A stretch of 64,000 bases of DNA, taken from the NCBI RefSeq assembly GCF_047126315.1, contig NZ_CP138953.1, positions 3,720,001 through 3,784,000 of the forward strand, written 5' to 3'. The notes beneath the pieces were generated by a model. That model was given only the letters and a program-made list of their open reading frames with translations. It was not told the origin of the DNA and did not search any database. Source of the stretch: Shimia sp022448905 (lineage in GTDB: Bacteria; Pseudomonadota; Alphaproteobacteria; Rhodobacterales; Rhodobacteraceae). This document shows, in pieces, positions 32,623 to 41,799 of this stretch. Both the position numbers and the translations under genes were made by a program. Every line of letters begins with the position of its first letter. Position 1 is the stretch's first letter.

Positions 32623-33602
32623 CGCGCGCGCCCTCCCAGCAACCGCACCACCTGCGCCAGCGTGTCTTCCGCGGAGGTCAACGGCAGCACCGACAGGCGC
32701 ATCCGCTTCTGCCACTCTGCCACCTGGTCCCGCCGCGATCCAGTCACCTGCGCCAAGCCCGCACGGACCTCCGCCGCCTGAAAATCCAACAAGGTTTGTT
32801 TCTGCCCATCAGACGCCGTCACCTCGCCGGTCTCTGGCACCATGTCCGCGCTGGGGTCACCCACTAGTCCAAGCACCACATCATTGTGCAGCGCAATCGC
32901 GCCGAGCCGTCGCTCAGTCTCTTCATCACAGGCGTCAAAATCACTGATCACGATCACCAGATGATCCCGCGTCGCCAACCGCGCCACCGCCGCTAGCACA
33001 TCGTTAAACGGCATCGGGATCGCTTTTGGCGCATCAGCCTTCAAGCGATGATTGGCCGTCTCCAAACAGGTCAAAAATCGCGTCACCGCCGCCCGTCCCC
33101 GTCCGGGGCGCAGCTCATCTATATCGGCATCCCCAAACACCACACCACCCACACGGTCGCCTTGCTTGGCCACCCGATGTGCCACAATCGCTGCGCATTC
33201 CGCCGCCGTGACCGCTTTGGTGTTGTGTACCGTGCCGTAAAACATCGACATACGCTGATCGACCACAATCAATGTCGGACGATCCCGCTCCTCGGTGTAA
33301 ACGCGCACATAGGGCGACCCCGCCCGCGCCGTGACCTTCCAGTCAATCGCGCGCACATCATCTCCCGGCAAGTAGTCGCGCAGCTCTTCAAAGTCCAAAC
33401 CACGCCCGCGAATGCGTGACCTATGTCGCCCCTGCAACGCTGACCGCGCGGGCTGTTTAGGCAAAAAGGAGATTGCCCGCGCCGCCGCCTCCAAAGACCG
33501 CAGCCCCTGCAAACTCACATGGATGCGCGAGTCATCCGCTGCTTCAGACGGCGACCGATCTGGGGCCACACCGGCACGAGACAAAGCTGCACGGTTTCGC
33601 AT
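32619..33602 (-). CDS. DUF58 family protein
   Basis: 327 residues, soluble by composition. The family hallmark GRGLDFEELRDYLPGDDVRAIDWKVTAR spans about 66-93 in broken form, followed by a VWA-like domain. Its MIDAS-like motif reads DQRMS rather than DxSxS, so metal binding is doubtful here too. DUF58 proteins accompany MoxR ATPases and are thought to help in their substrate handling. Unlike many homologues there is no N-terminal membrane pair. It starts 12 bp after moxR. Confidence 0.87.
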   Translation of the reverse strand: MRNRAALSRAGVAPDRSPSEAADDSRIHVSLQGLRSLEAAARAISFLPKQPARSALQGRHRSRIRGRGLDFEELRDYLPGDDVRAIDWKVTARAGSPYVRVYTEERDRPTLIVVDQRMSMFYGTVHNTKAVTAAECAAIVAHRVAKQGDRVGGVVFGDADIDELRPGRGRAAVTRFLTCLETANHRLKADAPKAIPMPFNDVLAAVARLATRDHLVIVISDFDACDEETERRLGAIALHNDVVLGLVGDPSADMVPETGEVTASDGQKQTLLDFQAAEVRAGLAQVTGSRRDQVAEWQKRMRLSVLPLTSAEDTLAQVVRLLGGRAR

Positions 33603-33614
33603 CGCGTCCTCCGC

Positions 33615-34610
33615 TTACGGCACCGCCACCAAGGTCAACAGCTCGGCCACCACATCATCCGCAGACACCCCACTGCCCTGCGCCTCATAGCTCAGTGCCA
33701 ATCGATGGCGCAGCACATCCGGCGCAATCGCCTGAATGTCTTCCGGGTCCACATAGTCGCGCCCCTTCATCCAGGCATGCGCCCGCGAGCATCGATCCAG
33801 CGCCAGAGACGCCCTTGGGCTACCGCCCAGCTCAATCCACTTGGCGAGGTTTTCACCAAACGCCGCAGGCGTGCGGGTGGCTTGCACAATCGTGGCCATA
33901 TAGACCTCCATCGCTTCGGCACAGTGCAGACCTGCGATCTCGCGCCGCGCTTGGAACACCACGTCTTGCGAAATCGGTTCACGCGGCGCTTTTGCCGCCT
34001 TCTCTGCTGCCTGCTCCTGCAATTGCGCCTGATCTTCACCGCGCACCAGCCGGATCACTTCAATCTCATCTTCCAGTGGCGGATACAGGATGTTCACATG
34101 CATCAGGAACCGGTCCATCTGTGCCTCTGGCAGCGGATAGGTCCCCTCCTGCTCCACCGGGTTCTGTGTCGCCATCACCATGAACAGCGGCTCCATCTGA
34201 TGCGTGGTCCCGGCCACCGTCACCTGCCGCTCTTCCATCGCTTCCAGCAGAGCTGCCTGCACCTTGGCTGGCGCGCGGTTGATCTCATCCGCCAGTACAA
34301 CGTTGGCAAAAATTGGCCCCGGTTGAAACCGAAACTGGTCTCCGTCGGCCGCGCCTTGCACATACATCTCCGTGCCGGTCACATCCGCAGGCAGCAAATC
34401 CGGCGTAAACTGGATACGCGAATAGTCACACTCCAAGTTCTTCGCCAAGGCCTTCACCGCACGGGTCTTGGCCAAGCCCGGCAACCCTTCCAGCAACAGG
34501 TTGCCATTGGCCAAAAGCCCAATCAGCAAGCGGTCAATCACATCGCGCTGGCCAATGATGCTCTCACCCATGCGCTCACGAAGCGCATTGATCTCGTCCA
34601 GTGCTGCCAT
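33615..34610 (-). CDS. moxR: MoxR family AAA+ ATPase
   Basis: 331 residues, cytoplasmic. Walker A is GLPGLAKT (42-49), Walker B VVLADEIN (about 114-121), and sensor 1 MATQNPVEQEGTYPLPEAQMDRF (about 153-175, given in part) is typical of the MoxR proper subfamily. MoxR ATPases act as chaperones that assemble or load cofactors into partner complexes, together with VWA proteins. The ATG at 34610 overlaps the stop of the upstream HAD gene (TGATG-type junction), tying the phosphatase to this operon. Confidence 0.94.
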   Translation of the reverse strand: MAALDEINALRERMGESIIGQRDVIDRLLIGLLANGNLLLEGLPGLAKTRAVKALAKNLECDYSRIQFTPDLLPADVTGTEMYVQGAADGDQFRFQPGPIFANVVLADEINRAPAKVQAALLEAMEERQVTVAGTTHQMEPLFMVMATQNPVEQEGTYPLPEAQMDRFLMHVNILYPPLEDEIEVIRLVRGEDQAQLQEQAAEKAAKAPREPISQDVVFQARREIAGLHCAEAMEVYMATIVQATRTPAAFGENLAKWIELGGSPRASLALDRCSRAHAWMKGRDYVDPEDIQAIAPDVLRHRLALSYEAQGSGVSADDVVAELLTLVAVP

Positions 34611-35602
34611 CACTCTGCCTCGCCGGTGAAAATCCGCGTCCACTCGTTTTTCATATCCACCAGCACCCAGCCGCGATCTTCGGCCTCATCCAATCCACGA
34701 TTGAGCACCCCAATGTGCCCTTCTCGGTCATAAGCCCATTCACGCTCACCATCGGTGTGGTGGATATACACCCCCAGCCGCGCGCCCTCACCTGCAGTGG
34801 TGTATTCCAGCATCTCAAAGTCGCCGTCTGAGTTGCCCACAGCCATGATCGGCCGTTTGCCGATGTGGTGATTGATTGCCACAGGCTTTCCCGCCTTGTC
34901 ATCGTTGAAGAACAATGTGTCCTTCTTGATAATCGTCGGCACCCCGTCGACCACTTCATAGGTAGACGTTAACGACGACCCAATCGTCTGCTCTGGCGGG
35001 ATGCCATAAACGTCCTCGGCAAAGACCCGCATAAAATCGATCCCGCCACCAGAAACGATATAGGTCTTGAACTCCTCGTCCCGCAGATACCGCAGCAGTT
35101 CCACCATTGGCTGATAGGTCATCTCATCATAGCCCAACCCCGTGGTCGGATGCTTTGTCTCTGAGACCCACGCGGCCACATCGGCAGAAAAATCATCCAG
35201 GCTCTGGTTGGCATGGGACAGCGCCAAAATCTCGATCAGCCCCTCTTTGCCCCCAGCCAAAACACCATCCATGTCGCCCGCCGCGGCAGCCTTCAGCACA
35301 TCGCTGCTCAGTTTCGACGGATTTTCCGCCCCAATCTTGGCCACGCGATCGAGCGCAAAAAACAGTTGGAAGTACATCGGCTGCTCCGCCCAAAGCGTGC
35401 CGTCATTGTCAAAAACCGCAATTCGGTCTGCCGGCGTCACATAGTCGTCGCCGCCAACCTCAGACACCGCTTCGACAAACGCAATGATCCGGTCTTTGGA
35501 CGCCCCCTGCCAGGACGGCAGTGGATCGGCCAAACCAACACCGGCAACGCCCACCAGAGCCAAAGACAAACAAGTTGTTTTAAACGAAGTCAACAAAATC
35601 AT
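34610..35602 (-). CDS. Exported HAD-superfamily phosphatase
   Basis: 330 residues from this start. A signal peptide (about 1-25, ending GVGLADP) suggests periplasmic location, unusual for most HAD enzymes. The nucleophile motif is VFDNDGTLW with D65 and D67. Motif III/IV appears as AVGNSDGDFEML, and KTYIVSGGGIDFM supplies the motif II Ser/Thr region, as in the phosphoserine-phosphatase-like subgroup. The substrate is unknown. An ATG four codons upstream (35614) is an alternative start. The gene sits between the sulfatase and moxR. Confidence 0.85.
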   Translation of the reverse strand: MILLTSFKTTCLSLALVGVAGVGLADPLPSWQGASKDRIIAFVEAVSEVGGDDYVTPADRIAVFDNDGTLWAEQPMYFQLFFALDRVAKIGAENPSKLSSDVLKAAAAGDMDGVLAGGKEGLIEILALSHANQSLDDFSADVAAWVSETKHPTTGLGYDEMTYQPMVELLRYLRDEEFKTYIVSGGGIDFMRVFAEDVYGIPPEQTIGSSLTSTYEVVDGVPTIIKKDTLFFNDDKAGKPVAINHHIGKRPIMAVGNSDGDFEMLEYTTAGEGARLGVYIHHTDGEREWAYDREGHIGVLNRGLDEAEDRGWVLVDMKNEWTRIFTGEAE

Positions 35603-35640
35603 GGGACCATCCAAATTGCATTGGGGCCGCGCCCCAGATC

Positions 35641-35679
35641 AAAAATATCCTTCCCGGCCAAAACCGGCCGGAAGGGTTT
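35641..35679 (-). terminator. Hairpin between the sulfatase and HAD genes (terminator or attenuator)
   Basis: On the minus strand the arms CCTTCCGGCC and GGCCGGGAAGG enclose a T-rich loop and are followed by ATATTTTTGA. It lies 15 bp after the sulfatase stop. The T-tract is imperfect, so partial termination that lowers downstream expression is plausible. A second small GC stem (GGGGC/GCCCC, 35624-35636) follows before the HAD start. Confidence 0.6.
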
Positions 35680-35693
35680 TCTCCATCAGGATC

Positions 35694-37268
35694 TTACTTG
35701 GAGCCAATCTGGCTGAAGATCTTGTCCTTGGCATCGCCAATGGTGAAGCTGCCCGGCTTCTGACGTGGTGGGAATTCCTCAAATGTTGCAAGGAACTCGC
35801 TCACGTAACCAGCCGCTGGCAACAGCAGGTAGACGCGGTCCAGATACCAATCCCAATAGGTGTTGGAAGTGATGTTGGCGCGTTCATACGGGTCGCGACG
35901 CAGGTTGAACAACAGCGGAATACGCAGCTCTGTCCATGGCTCCGCCCAGGCCCGCAGGGTCTGCGGATAGCGGTGCTCGAGGAAGATCACCTTCCAGTCG
36001 TTGTAGCGCAGCGCGGTCAGATCACCGTCATCAGAGAAGTAGAAGATCTCCCGACGCGGGGTCTCTTCGGTCTCACCCGTCAGGTATGGCAGGAAGTTGT
36101 AGCCATCCAGATGCACCTTGTACTCACGGCCAATCGCCTGAACACCACCGGCTTTGAGCTCTTCCTTGATGTCCGGTTTTCCGGCAACCGCCAGATAGGT
36201 TGGCAGCCAATCCATGTGGTGCATGATCTCATTGGAGATCGACCCGGCTTCAATGTTGCCCGGCCAACGCACCATAGATGGCACGCGCCAGCCGCCTTCC
36301 CAGTTGGTGTTTTTCTCACCACGGAACGGGGTCATCGCCGCATCCGGCCAGCTGTTCATATGCGGCCCGTTGTCGGTGGAGTAATGCACAATGGTGTTGT
36401 CGGCGATGCCAAGCTCGTCCAGCACATCCAGAAGCTGCCCAACATGCATGTCATGTTCGATCATGCCTGCCTGGTACTCATCCATATGTTTGCCAGCGAT
36501 CTCATCCGCCTTCAGACGCATCTCGTCTTTCACGTGCGTGCGGAAGTGCATCCGCGTACCGCTCCACCAGACAAAAAACGGCTGTCCCTGCTCGTTGGAA
36601 CGCTTGATGAAGTCAATCGCCGCCGCAACGGTCTCTTCATCCACGGTCTCCATCCGCTTTTTGGTCAGCGGGCCGGTGTCTTCGATTGTGCCATCTGCGG
36701 ACGACTTGATCACACCACGTGGACCAAACCGCTCGCGGAACTCAGGATCCTGAGGATAATCCTCATTCTCCGGCTCTTCTTCTGCGTTCAGGTGGTAGAG
36801 GTTGCCAAAGAACTCATCAAAGCCATGGTTGGTTGGCAGCATCTCGTCCCGGTCACCCAGGTGGTTTTTACCAAACTGCCCGGTGACATAGCCTTCCGCT
36901 TTCAGCAGCCCCGCAATGGTCGGATCTTCCACCTGCATGCCCTCAGGCGCGCCCGGCATGCCCACTTTGGACAGACCTGTACGGAACACCGATTGGCCGG
37001 TGATGAAAGATGACCGGCCTGCGGTACAGGATTGCTCACCATAGTAGTCGGTGAAAATCATGCCCTCTTTGGCCACGCGGTCGATGTTTGGCGTTTGATA
37101 GCCCATCAGTCCCATGGTGTAGGCCGAGATATTGGACTGGCCAATATCATCCCCCCAGATCACAAGAATGTTGGGCTTTTCTTGCGCCGCTAGTGCGGTC
37201 GCAACCGTCGTGACCACAGCGGTGACCGCTGATAGACGTACGACAGCCTTCATTGGGTTCAGACCCAT
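35694..37268 (-). CDS. Exported sulfatase (arylsulfatase-like)
   Basis: 524 residues. The signal peptide (about 1-28, ending TALAA-Q) sends it to the periplasm. The metal pair D40-D41 lies in VIWGDDIGQSN, and the active-site residue to be converted to formylglycine is C81 in CTAGRSSF. This is the C-x-A-x-R form instead of the commoner C-x-P-x-R. Further sulfatase signatures are GKNHLGD and YSTDNGPHMNSWP. The enzyme should hydrolyse a sulfate ester (or phosphonate/phosphate ester in some relatives). GGGAG lies 7 nt upstream of the ATG. No formylglycine-generating enzyme is in the window. Confidence 0.92.
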   Translation of the reverse strand: MGLNPMKAVVRLSAVTAVVTTVATALAAQEKPNILVIWGDDIGQSNISAYTMGLMGYQTPNIDRVAKEGMIFTDYYGEQSCTAGRSSFITGQSVFRTGLSKVGMPGAPEGMQVEDPTIAGLLKAEGYVTGQFGKNHLGDRDEMLPTNHGFDEFFGNLYHLNAEEEPENEDYPQDPEFRERFGPRGVIKSSADGTIEDTGPLTKKRMETVDEETVAAAIDFIKRSNEQGQPFFVWWSGTRMHFRTHVKDEMRLKADEIAGKHMDEYQAGMIEHDMHVGQLLDVLDELGIADNTIVHYSTDNGPHMNSWPDAAMTPFRGEKNTNWEGGWRVPSMVRWPGNIEAGSISNEIMHHMDWLPTYLAVAGKPDIKEELKAGGVQAIGREYKVHLDGYNFLPYLTGETEETPRREIFYFSDDGDLTALRYNDWKVIFLEHRYPQTLRAWAEPWTELRIPLLFNLRRDPYERANITSNTYWDWYLDRVYLLLPAAGYVSEFLATFEEFPPRQKPGSFTIGDAKDKIFSQIGSK

Positions 37269-37473
37269 AACAAAACTCCCTTAAATAAGCACACCTGAAA
37301 AACTTCTTGGCTAAAATCTTGGCAAACAAAAACCGTCAGGTGCCACGCCGAAAAAATGCGCAGCCCTCACCCCACTGTCAATTGAAATCACTCCACAATT
37401 TGTGGATTTCACAATGTGAAACACAACCCTAAAGAATGCGAAATTTAGCCGTGGGACACTGGGTCAACGGAGG

Positions 37474-38253
37474 TCAGAGGCTGGCAAACCTCGTCGTCAG
37501 GTCCTGCGCCTCCGCTTGCAGTCCATAAGGCGCGTTTATGATGAACATGCCTGACCCTATCATACGATGGCCCTCTTTTGCAGGGGGGAATTCCACCTCA
37601 TGCCGCAGGGCCTTGGGGAAGCTTTTCGCCTCCAGCGCCTCCAGCATCGCTTTGTGCGTGCCGTCTCGCAGGATCGGATACCACAGCGCAATCACACCGA
37701 CGTTCCACTTGCGGTGCACGTTTGCGATCCAACCCGGCAGGGTTTTGTAGTCGCTCTTGATCTCGTAACTCGGATCAATCAACAGCACACCCCGGCGCGG
37801 CGTTGGCGGGCAAATCCCCATGACGGTCTCAAACCCGTCTTTCTGATGCACCTTCGCGCCGCTGCCTTTCATAGCCTGGCGCAACGCCGTCGCTTCCTGA
37901 GGATGCAACTCACAAAGCTGCATGCTGTCCTCGCCCCTCAGCAACGCCTGCGCAATCGCCGGCGAGCCGGGATAGGCGGTGTCCCCATGCCGCGCTTGCA
38001 CAGCCATCAAGGCCCGTTTGTAAGGGTGATCGTCCGCAAACCACCCCGCCACCTTGCCAATCCCGGCCTCGGCCTCACCGGTTTTCACCGCCGCCGCATC
38101 ATCGAGCTGATAGACCCCGCGCGCTGCGTGGGTCTCTAGATAGCTCATCGGCTTGGGCTTTTGCCCCATATATTCCAGCATCACCGCCAAAAGCGCGTGT
38201 TTCTGAACATCGGCCAGATTGCCGGCGTGGAAGATGTGTTGGTAACTCAGCAT
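37474..38253 (-). CDS. rlmJ: 23S rRNA (adenine(2030)-N6)-methyltransferase
   Basis: 259 residues. The N-terminal MLSYQHIFHAGNLADVQKH is nearly diagnostic for RlmJ, and the catalytic motif IV reads DPSYE (about 160-164). SAM-binding elements include SYLETHAARGVY. The enzyme methylates A2030 of 23S rRNA (E. coli numbering). Monocistronic, flanked by about 200 bp on each side in which I see no other gene. Confidence 0.95.
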   Translation of the reverse strand: MLSYQHIFHAGNLADVQKHALLAVMLEYMGQKPKPMSYLETHAARGVYQLDDAAAVKTGEAEAGIGKVAGWFADDHPYKRALMAVQARHGDTAYPGSPAIAQALLRGEDSMQLCELHPQEATALRQAMKGSGAKVHQKDGFETVMGICPPTPRRGVLLIDPSYEIKSDYKTLPGWIANVHRKWNVGVIALWYPILRDGTHKAMLEALEAKSFPKALRHEVEFPPAKEGHRMIGSGMFIINAPYGLQAEAQDLTTRFASL

Positions 38254-38458
38254 CCGCTTTCAATAGCCTGCCCGCGCGCCAAAGCCCAGACGGCAGTTTT
38301 TGGCCCACCAAAACCGTCAGATTTTGCAACTTCCCGCCCAAGTCTAAGCGGCTTTTTGCGCCCCACTTCAAAGCCTTGTGAGCGCCTGCCACATGGGTCG
38401 CGAGACAGACAAGTCTCGCAAAAACAAGACCACCACTCACGCATGAGAGGAAAGACCC

Positions 38459-39097
38459 ATGAACTATCGCACATCCATCTGCGCCGCCGCGCTTTGTGCT
38501 CCATTTGCCTTTGCCACCGGCGCTGCCGCCCAAGGCTGGAACTGGTCCTACGGGGCGGACATGACGTCAGACTACATCGACTCCGGTGTGTCCAAATCTG
38601 ACGGTTTCGCGATCCAACCCTGGGTCGAAGTCGAAAACAGTGGGTTTTACTTTGGCGCCTGGGGCTCCAACGTCGACATCGGCACCGCCGACAAATGGCA
38701 ATACGACCTGTACACAGGGTACCGCTCCAATGTCGGCACCAACTTTGCCTATGATCTTGGCTTGGTTCGAAAGTCCTACGATGACTCCGGTTACGACAGC
38801 AGCGAAGCTGCCGTGGGCCTGACCTACACTTTTGACAACGCCATGTATGTCAAAGGCTACGCCGCCTATGATTGGACCAACAAAAATTACAACCGCTACG
38901 CACAGGTCGGCTATGACATTGGCGACCGCTGGAAAACCTCTGCCCGCTACGGCGTAGATGATGGCGCAGCAAGCGACTACTATTGGGATGTGGGCGCGGA
39001 ATACGCCTTCACCGACAACATCTCCTTCGACATGCGCTACCACGGCCGCGACGGCGACGACGAAGGCGTGGTTGGTATGCTGAAATTTGCCTTCTAA
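38459..39097 (+). CDS. TorF-like putative outer-membrane porin
   Basis: 212 residues. The signal peptide is cleaved near GAAAQ-G. The mature part is rich in Gly, Tyr, Asp and Trp, with alternating beta strands, and ends in the outer-membrane-insertion pattern LKFAF (terminal Phe). Repeats such as GADMTSDYIDSGVSKSDG match the TorF/gcw_chp putative porin family. It is probably an 8- to 12-stranded barrel; what passes is unknown. GAGG lies upstream of the ATG. Confidence 0.82.
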   Translation: MNYRTSICAAALCAPFAFATGAAAQGWNWSYGADMTSDYIDSGVSKSDGFAIQPWVEVENSGFYFGAWGSNVDIGTADKWQYDLYTGYRSNVGTNFAYDLGLVRKSYDDSGYDSSEAAVGLTYTFDNAMYVKGYAAYDWTNKNYNRYAQVGYDIGDRWKTSARYGVDDGAASDYYWDVGAEYAFTDNISFDMRYHGRDGDDEGVVGMLKFAF

Positions 39098-39174
39098 GCG
39101 GGCATTTTCGCCTGGGTGGCTGCCCTGTGGCCACCCCTCGCGGCGGAATGTCGCCTTTGATTTACTGCGGGTCT

Positions 39175-39202
39175 TTCACATTGGCCTTTGAGTTCCTATA
39201 AG
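39175..39202 (+). promoter_or_regulatory. Candidate sigma-70-type promoter of the mre operon
   Basis: TTCACA (39175-39180) and TATAAG (39197-39202) are each 5/6 matches to consensus, spaced by 16 bp. They lie about 60 bp upstream of the mreB ATG. Visual match only. Confidence 0.45.
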
Positions 39203-39262
39203 AAGGCCGCCCGGACTTGAGGAGAGTCGCGGGCTTTGGGAATTTCTGGGGAACAAAATCAT

Positions 39263-40303
39263 ATGCTGGGAAATTTGGGCGGCCTGTTTACATCCGACAT
39301 GGCCATCGACCTCGGGACCGCAAACACGCTGGTCTATGTAAAAGGTAAAGGTGTTATTCTCAGCGAACCTTCTGTGGTGGCCTATCACGTCAAAGACGGC
39401 GTGAAAAAAGTGCTCGCCGTGGGCGAAGATGCCAAGCTGATGCTGGGTCGGACGCCGGGCAGCATCGAGGCCATCCGCCCCATGCGCGACGGTGTGATCG
39501 CCGATTTTGACACCGCCGAAGAGATGATCAAGCACTTCATCCGCAAGGTGCACAAGCGCTCCACATTCTCCAAACCCAAGATCATTGTCTGCGTCCCCCA
39601 CGGCGCGACCCCCGTTGAAAAACGCGCGATCCGCCAATCGGTGTTGTCCGCTGGCGCACGCCGCGCAGGTCTTGTGGCCGAACCGATCGCAGCCGCCATC
39701 GGTGCCGGCATGCCCATCACCGATCCAACCGGCAACATGGTTGTGGACATCGGCGGCGGCACCACTGAGGTGGCCGTTCTGTCCCTGGGTGACATCGTCT
39801 ACGCGCGTTCCGTGCGTGTCGGTGGTGACCGCATGGACGAAGCCATCATCAACTACCTGCGTCGCCAGCAAAACTTGCTGGTCGGTGAAGCCACCGCCGA
39901 GCGTATCAAAACCTCCATCGGCACCGCCCGCATGCCAGACGACGGCCGTGGCGCTTCCATGCAGATCCGTGGCCGCGACCTGCTTAACGGTGTGCCAAAG
40001 GAAACCGAAATTTCTCAGGCACAAGTCGCCGAAGCGCTGGCCGAACCGGTACAGCAAATCTGCGAAGCGGTGATGACCGCGCTGGAAGCCACCCCACCGG
40101 ATCTGGCGGCCGACATCGTGGATCGCGGCGTCATGCTGACCGGCGGCGGCGCGCTGCTGGGCGAGCTCGACCTGGCCCTGCGTGAGCAGACCGGTCTGGC
40201 CGTGTCCATCGCTGACGAAAGCTTGAACTGTGTGGCCATGGGCACCGGCAAAGCGCTGGAGTATGAAAAGCAACTGCGCCACGCGATTGACTACGACAGC
40301 TAA
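39263..40303 (+). CDS. mreB: Rod-shape-determining actin homologue
   Basis: 346 residues. Actin-family phosphate 1 motif AIDLGTANTLVYVKGKG, phosphate 2 VVDIGGGTTEVAVLSLG and adenosine motif LTGGGALLGELDLAL are all present. MreB polymerises under the inner membrane and guides lateral wall synthesis. The ATG at 39263 gives the normal MreB N-terminus; a TTG 27 bp upstream is less likely. It heads the five-gene elongasome operon mreB-mreC-mreD-mrdA-rodA. Confidence 0.97.
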   Translation: MLGNLGGLFTSDMAIDLGTANTLVYVKGKGVILSEPSVVAYHVKDGVKKVLAVGEDAKLMLGRTPGSIEAIRPMRDGVIADFDTAEEMIKHFIRKVHKRSTFSKPKIIVCVPHGATPVEKRAIRQSVLSAGARRAGLVAEPIAAAIGAGMPITDPTGNMVVDIGGGTTEVAVLSLGDIVYARSVRVGGDRMDEAIINYLRRQQNLLVGEATAERIKTSIGTARMPDDGRGASMQIRGRDLLNGVPKETEISQAQVAEALAEPVQQICEAVMTALEATPPDLAADIVDRGVMLTGGGALLGELDLALREQTGLAVSIADESLNCVAMGTGKALEYEKQLRHAIDYDS

Positions 40304-40382
40304 CCCGGCCTCTCAGCGCCGGTTTGGCGTCAGCCTTCCGGCGGTGTAGCATAGCGCCCACCCCTTCTGATCCGGAGGCACC

Positions 40383-41276
40383 TTGGCCAAAGATCGCACC
40401 CAGAGCGAGGATTTCTCCGCACCGCTACGGCGGCTGTTTCTGGGTGTGCTGATCCTGCTTTTGCTTGGCATCTTCCTGATCTGGCGCATCGACAGCCCGC
40501 GCGTGGAACGCTTCCGCGCGCAAATCACCGACGCTGTCGTGCCCAACTTCGACTGGGCCATGGCGCCGGTCACCGGCGCGGTCAACATGATGCGCAACTT
40601 TCAGAGCTATACCCGCATTGTCGAGCAAAACCGCGAGCTACGCCGCGAGTTGCAGCAAATGAAGGCCTGGAAAGAGGCCGCGATTCAGTTGAGGCAGGAA
40701 AATGCCCGTTTGCTTGACCTCAACAACGTGCGCCTTGATCCACAACTCACCTATGTCACCGGAGTGGTATTGGCCGACAGCGGCTCGCCTTTCCGCCAAT
40801 CCGTGCTGCTCAACATCGGCGCCCGCGATGGCATCATCGATGGCTGGGCCGCGATGGACGGCATTGGCCTTGTGGGCCGCATCTCAGGCGTTGGCCAATC
40901 CAGCTCCCGTGTGATGCTGCTCACCGACAGCTCCAGCCGCATTCCTGCCCGCATCCAGCCGTCTGGCCAATCCGCCCTGATCGTCGGTGACAACTCCGTT
41001 GCCCCGCACGTGGATTTCCTCGAAACCCCGGACCTCGTGCGTCCCGGCGACCGCGTTGTGACCTCCGGAGACGGCGGCGTCTTCCCCGGCGGGTTGCTGA
41101 TCGGCCAAGTTGCGGTGGACCCCTCCGGCCGCCTGCGCGTGCGCCTCGCCGCCGACTATGAGCGTCTCGAATTCCTGCGCGTTCTGCGCCACCACGGCCA
41201 AGAACGCCTCGACAGCCCCGGTACCGTGATAGCGCCAGACAGCCCCGATGCCTTCTCGGAGACCACCGATGGCTAA
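40383..41276 (+). CDS. mreC: Rod-shape-determining protein MreC
   Basis: 297 residues: one N-terminal membrane span (about 20-37, LFLGVLILLLLGIFLIW), a coiled coil (about 70-110, NRELRREL..MKAWKEAAIQLRQENARL) and the periplasmic beta domain with GLVGRISGVGQSSSRVMLLTDSSSRIPARI. It links MreB filaments to PBP2 and RodA. The start codon is TTG, supported by GGAGG 4 nt upstream, about 80 bp after mreB. It overlaps mreD by 8 bp. Confidence 0.94.
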   Translation: MAKDRTQSEDFSAPLRRLFLGVLILLLLGIFLIWRIDSPRVERFRAQITDAVVPNFDWAMAPVTGAVNMMRNFQSYTRIVEQNRELRRELQQMKAWKEAAIQLRQENARLLDLNNVRLDPQLTYVTGVVLADSGSPFRQSVLLNIGARDGIIDGWAAMDGIGLVGRISGVGQSSSRVMLLTDSSSRIPARIQPSGQSALIVGDNSVAPHVDFLETPDLVRPGDRVVTSGDGGVFPGGLLIGQVAVDPSGRLRVRLAADYERLEFLRVLRHHGQERLDSPGTVIAPDSPDAFSETTDG

Positions 41277-41799
41277 CGCGGCTCTGTCCAATAAGTGGTT
41301 GATGCGGTTTATCTTTGCGCTTTTGTGCCTGCTCTTGGTCTTTGCACAGCTTCTACCTTTGGAAACCACCCCGCGCCGCTGGGCCGGGCCGGAATTCATG
41401 GTGGTTCTCGCCTTGGCGTGGGCCGTCCGCCAGCCTGATTATACCCCGCCGCTGCTCATCGCTGTCGTTTTTCTGCTGGCCGACTTCCTGCTGCTGCGTC
41501 CCCCGGGACTGGCCGCTGCGATCATGGTGTTTGCCTGCGAAATCCAACGCAACCGCGCCCCCCGCCTGCGCGACGCCACCTTTGCCACCGAATGGCTCAC
41601 AGCCGCCGTCATCATGCTGGCCATCACCGTAGGGTACCGCCTGATCGGCACCATTTTCCTGCTGCCGCTGCCGTCCCTTGGCCTCATGCTGATGCAAACC
41701 ATCATGAACATCGCCATCTACCCCGGCGTGGTCTTCCTGTCTCATCTGCTGTTTGGCGTGCGCCGCGCCACAGCCCATGACGCCTTGGGGGCCAACTGA
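41269..41799 (+). CDS. mreD: Rod-shape-determining protein MreD
   Basis: 176 residues with five to six hydrophobic segments, consistent with the polytopic MreD family. It stabilises the MreC-PBP2-RodA complex in the inner membrane. Sequence conservation in this family is low, so the call leans on topology and operon position. The ATG at 41269 has GGAG 8 nt upstream and lies inside the mreC end; its stop overlaps the mrdA start (TGATG). Confidence 0.9.
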   Translation: MANAALSNKWLMRFIFALLCLLLVFAQLLPLETTPRRWAGPEFMVVLALAWAVRQPDYTPPLLIAVVFLLADFLLLRPPGLAAAIMVFACEIQRNRAPRLRDATFATEWLTAAVIMLAITVGYRLIGTIFLLPLPSLGLMLMQTIMNIAIYPGVVFLSHLLFGVRRATAHDALGAN

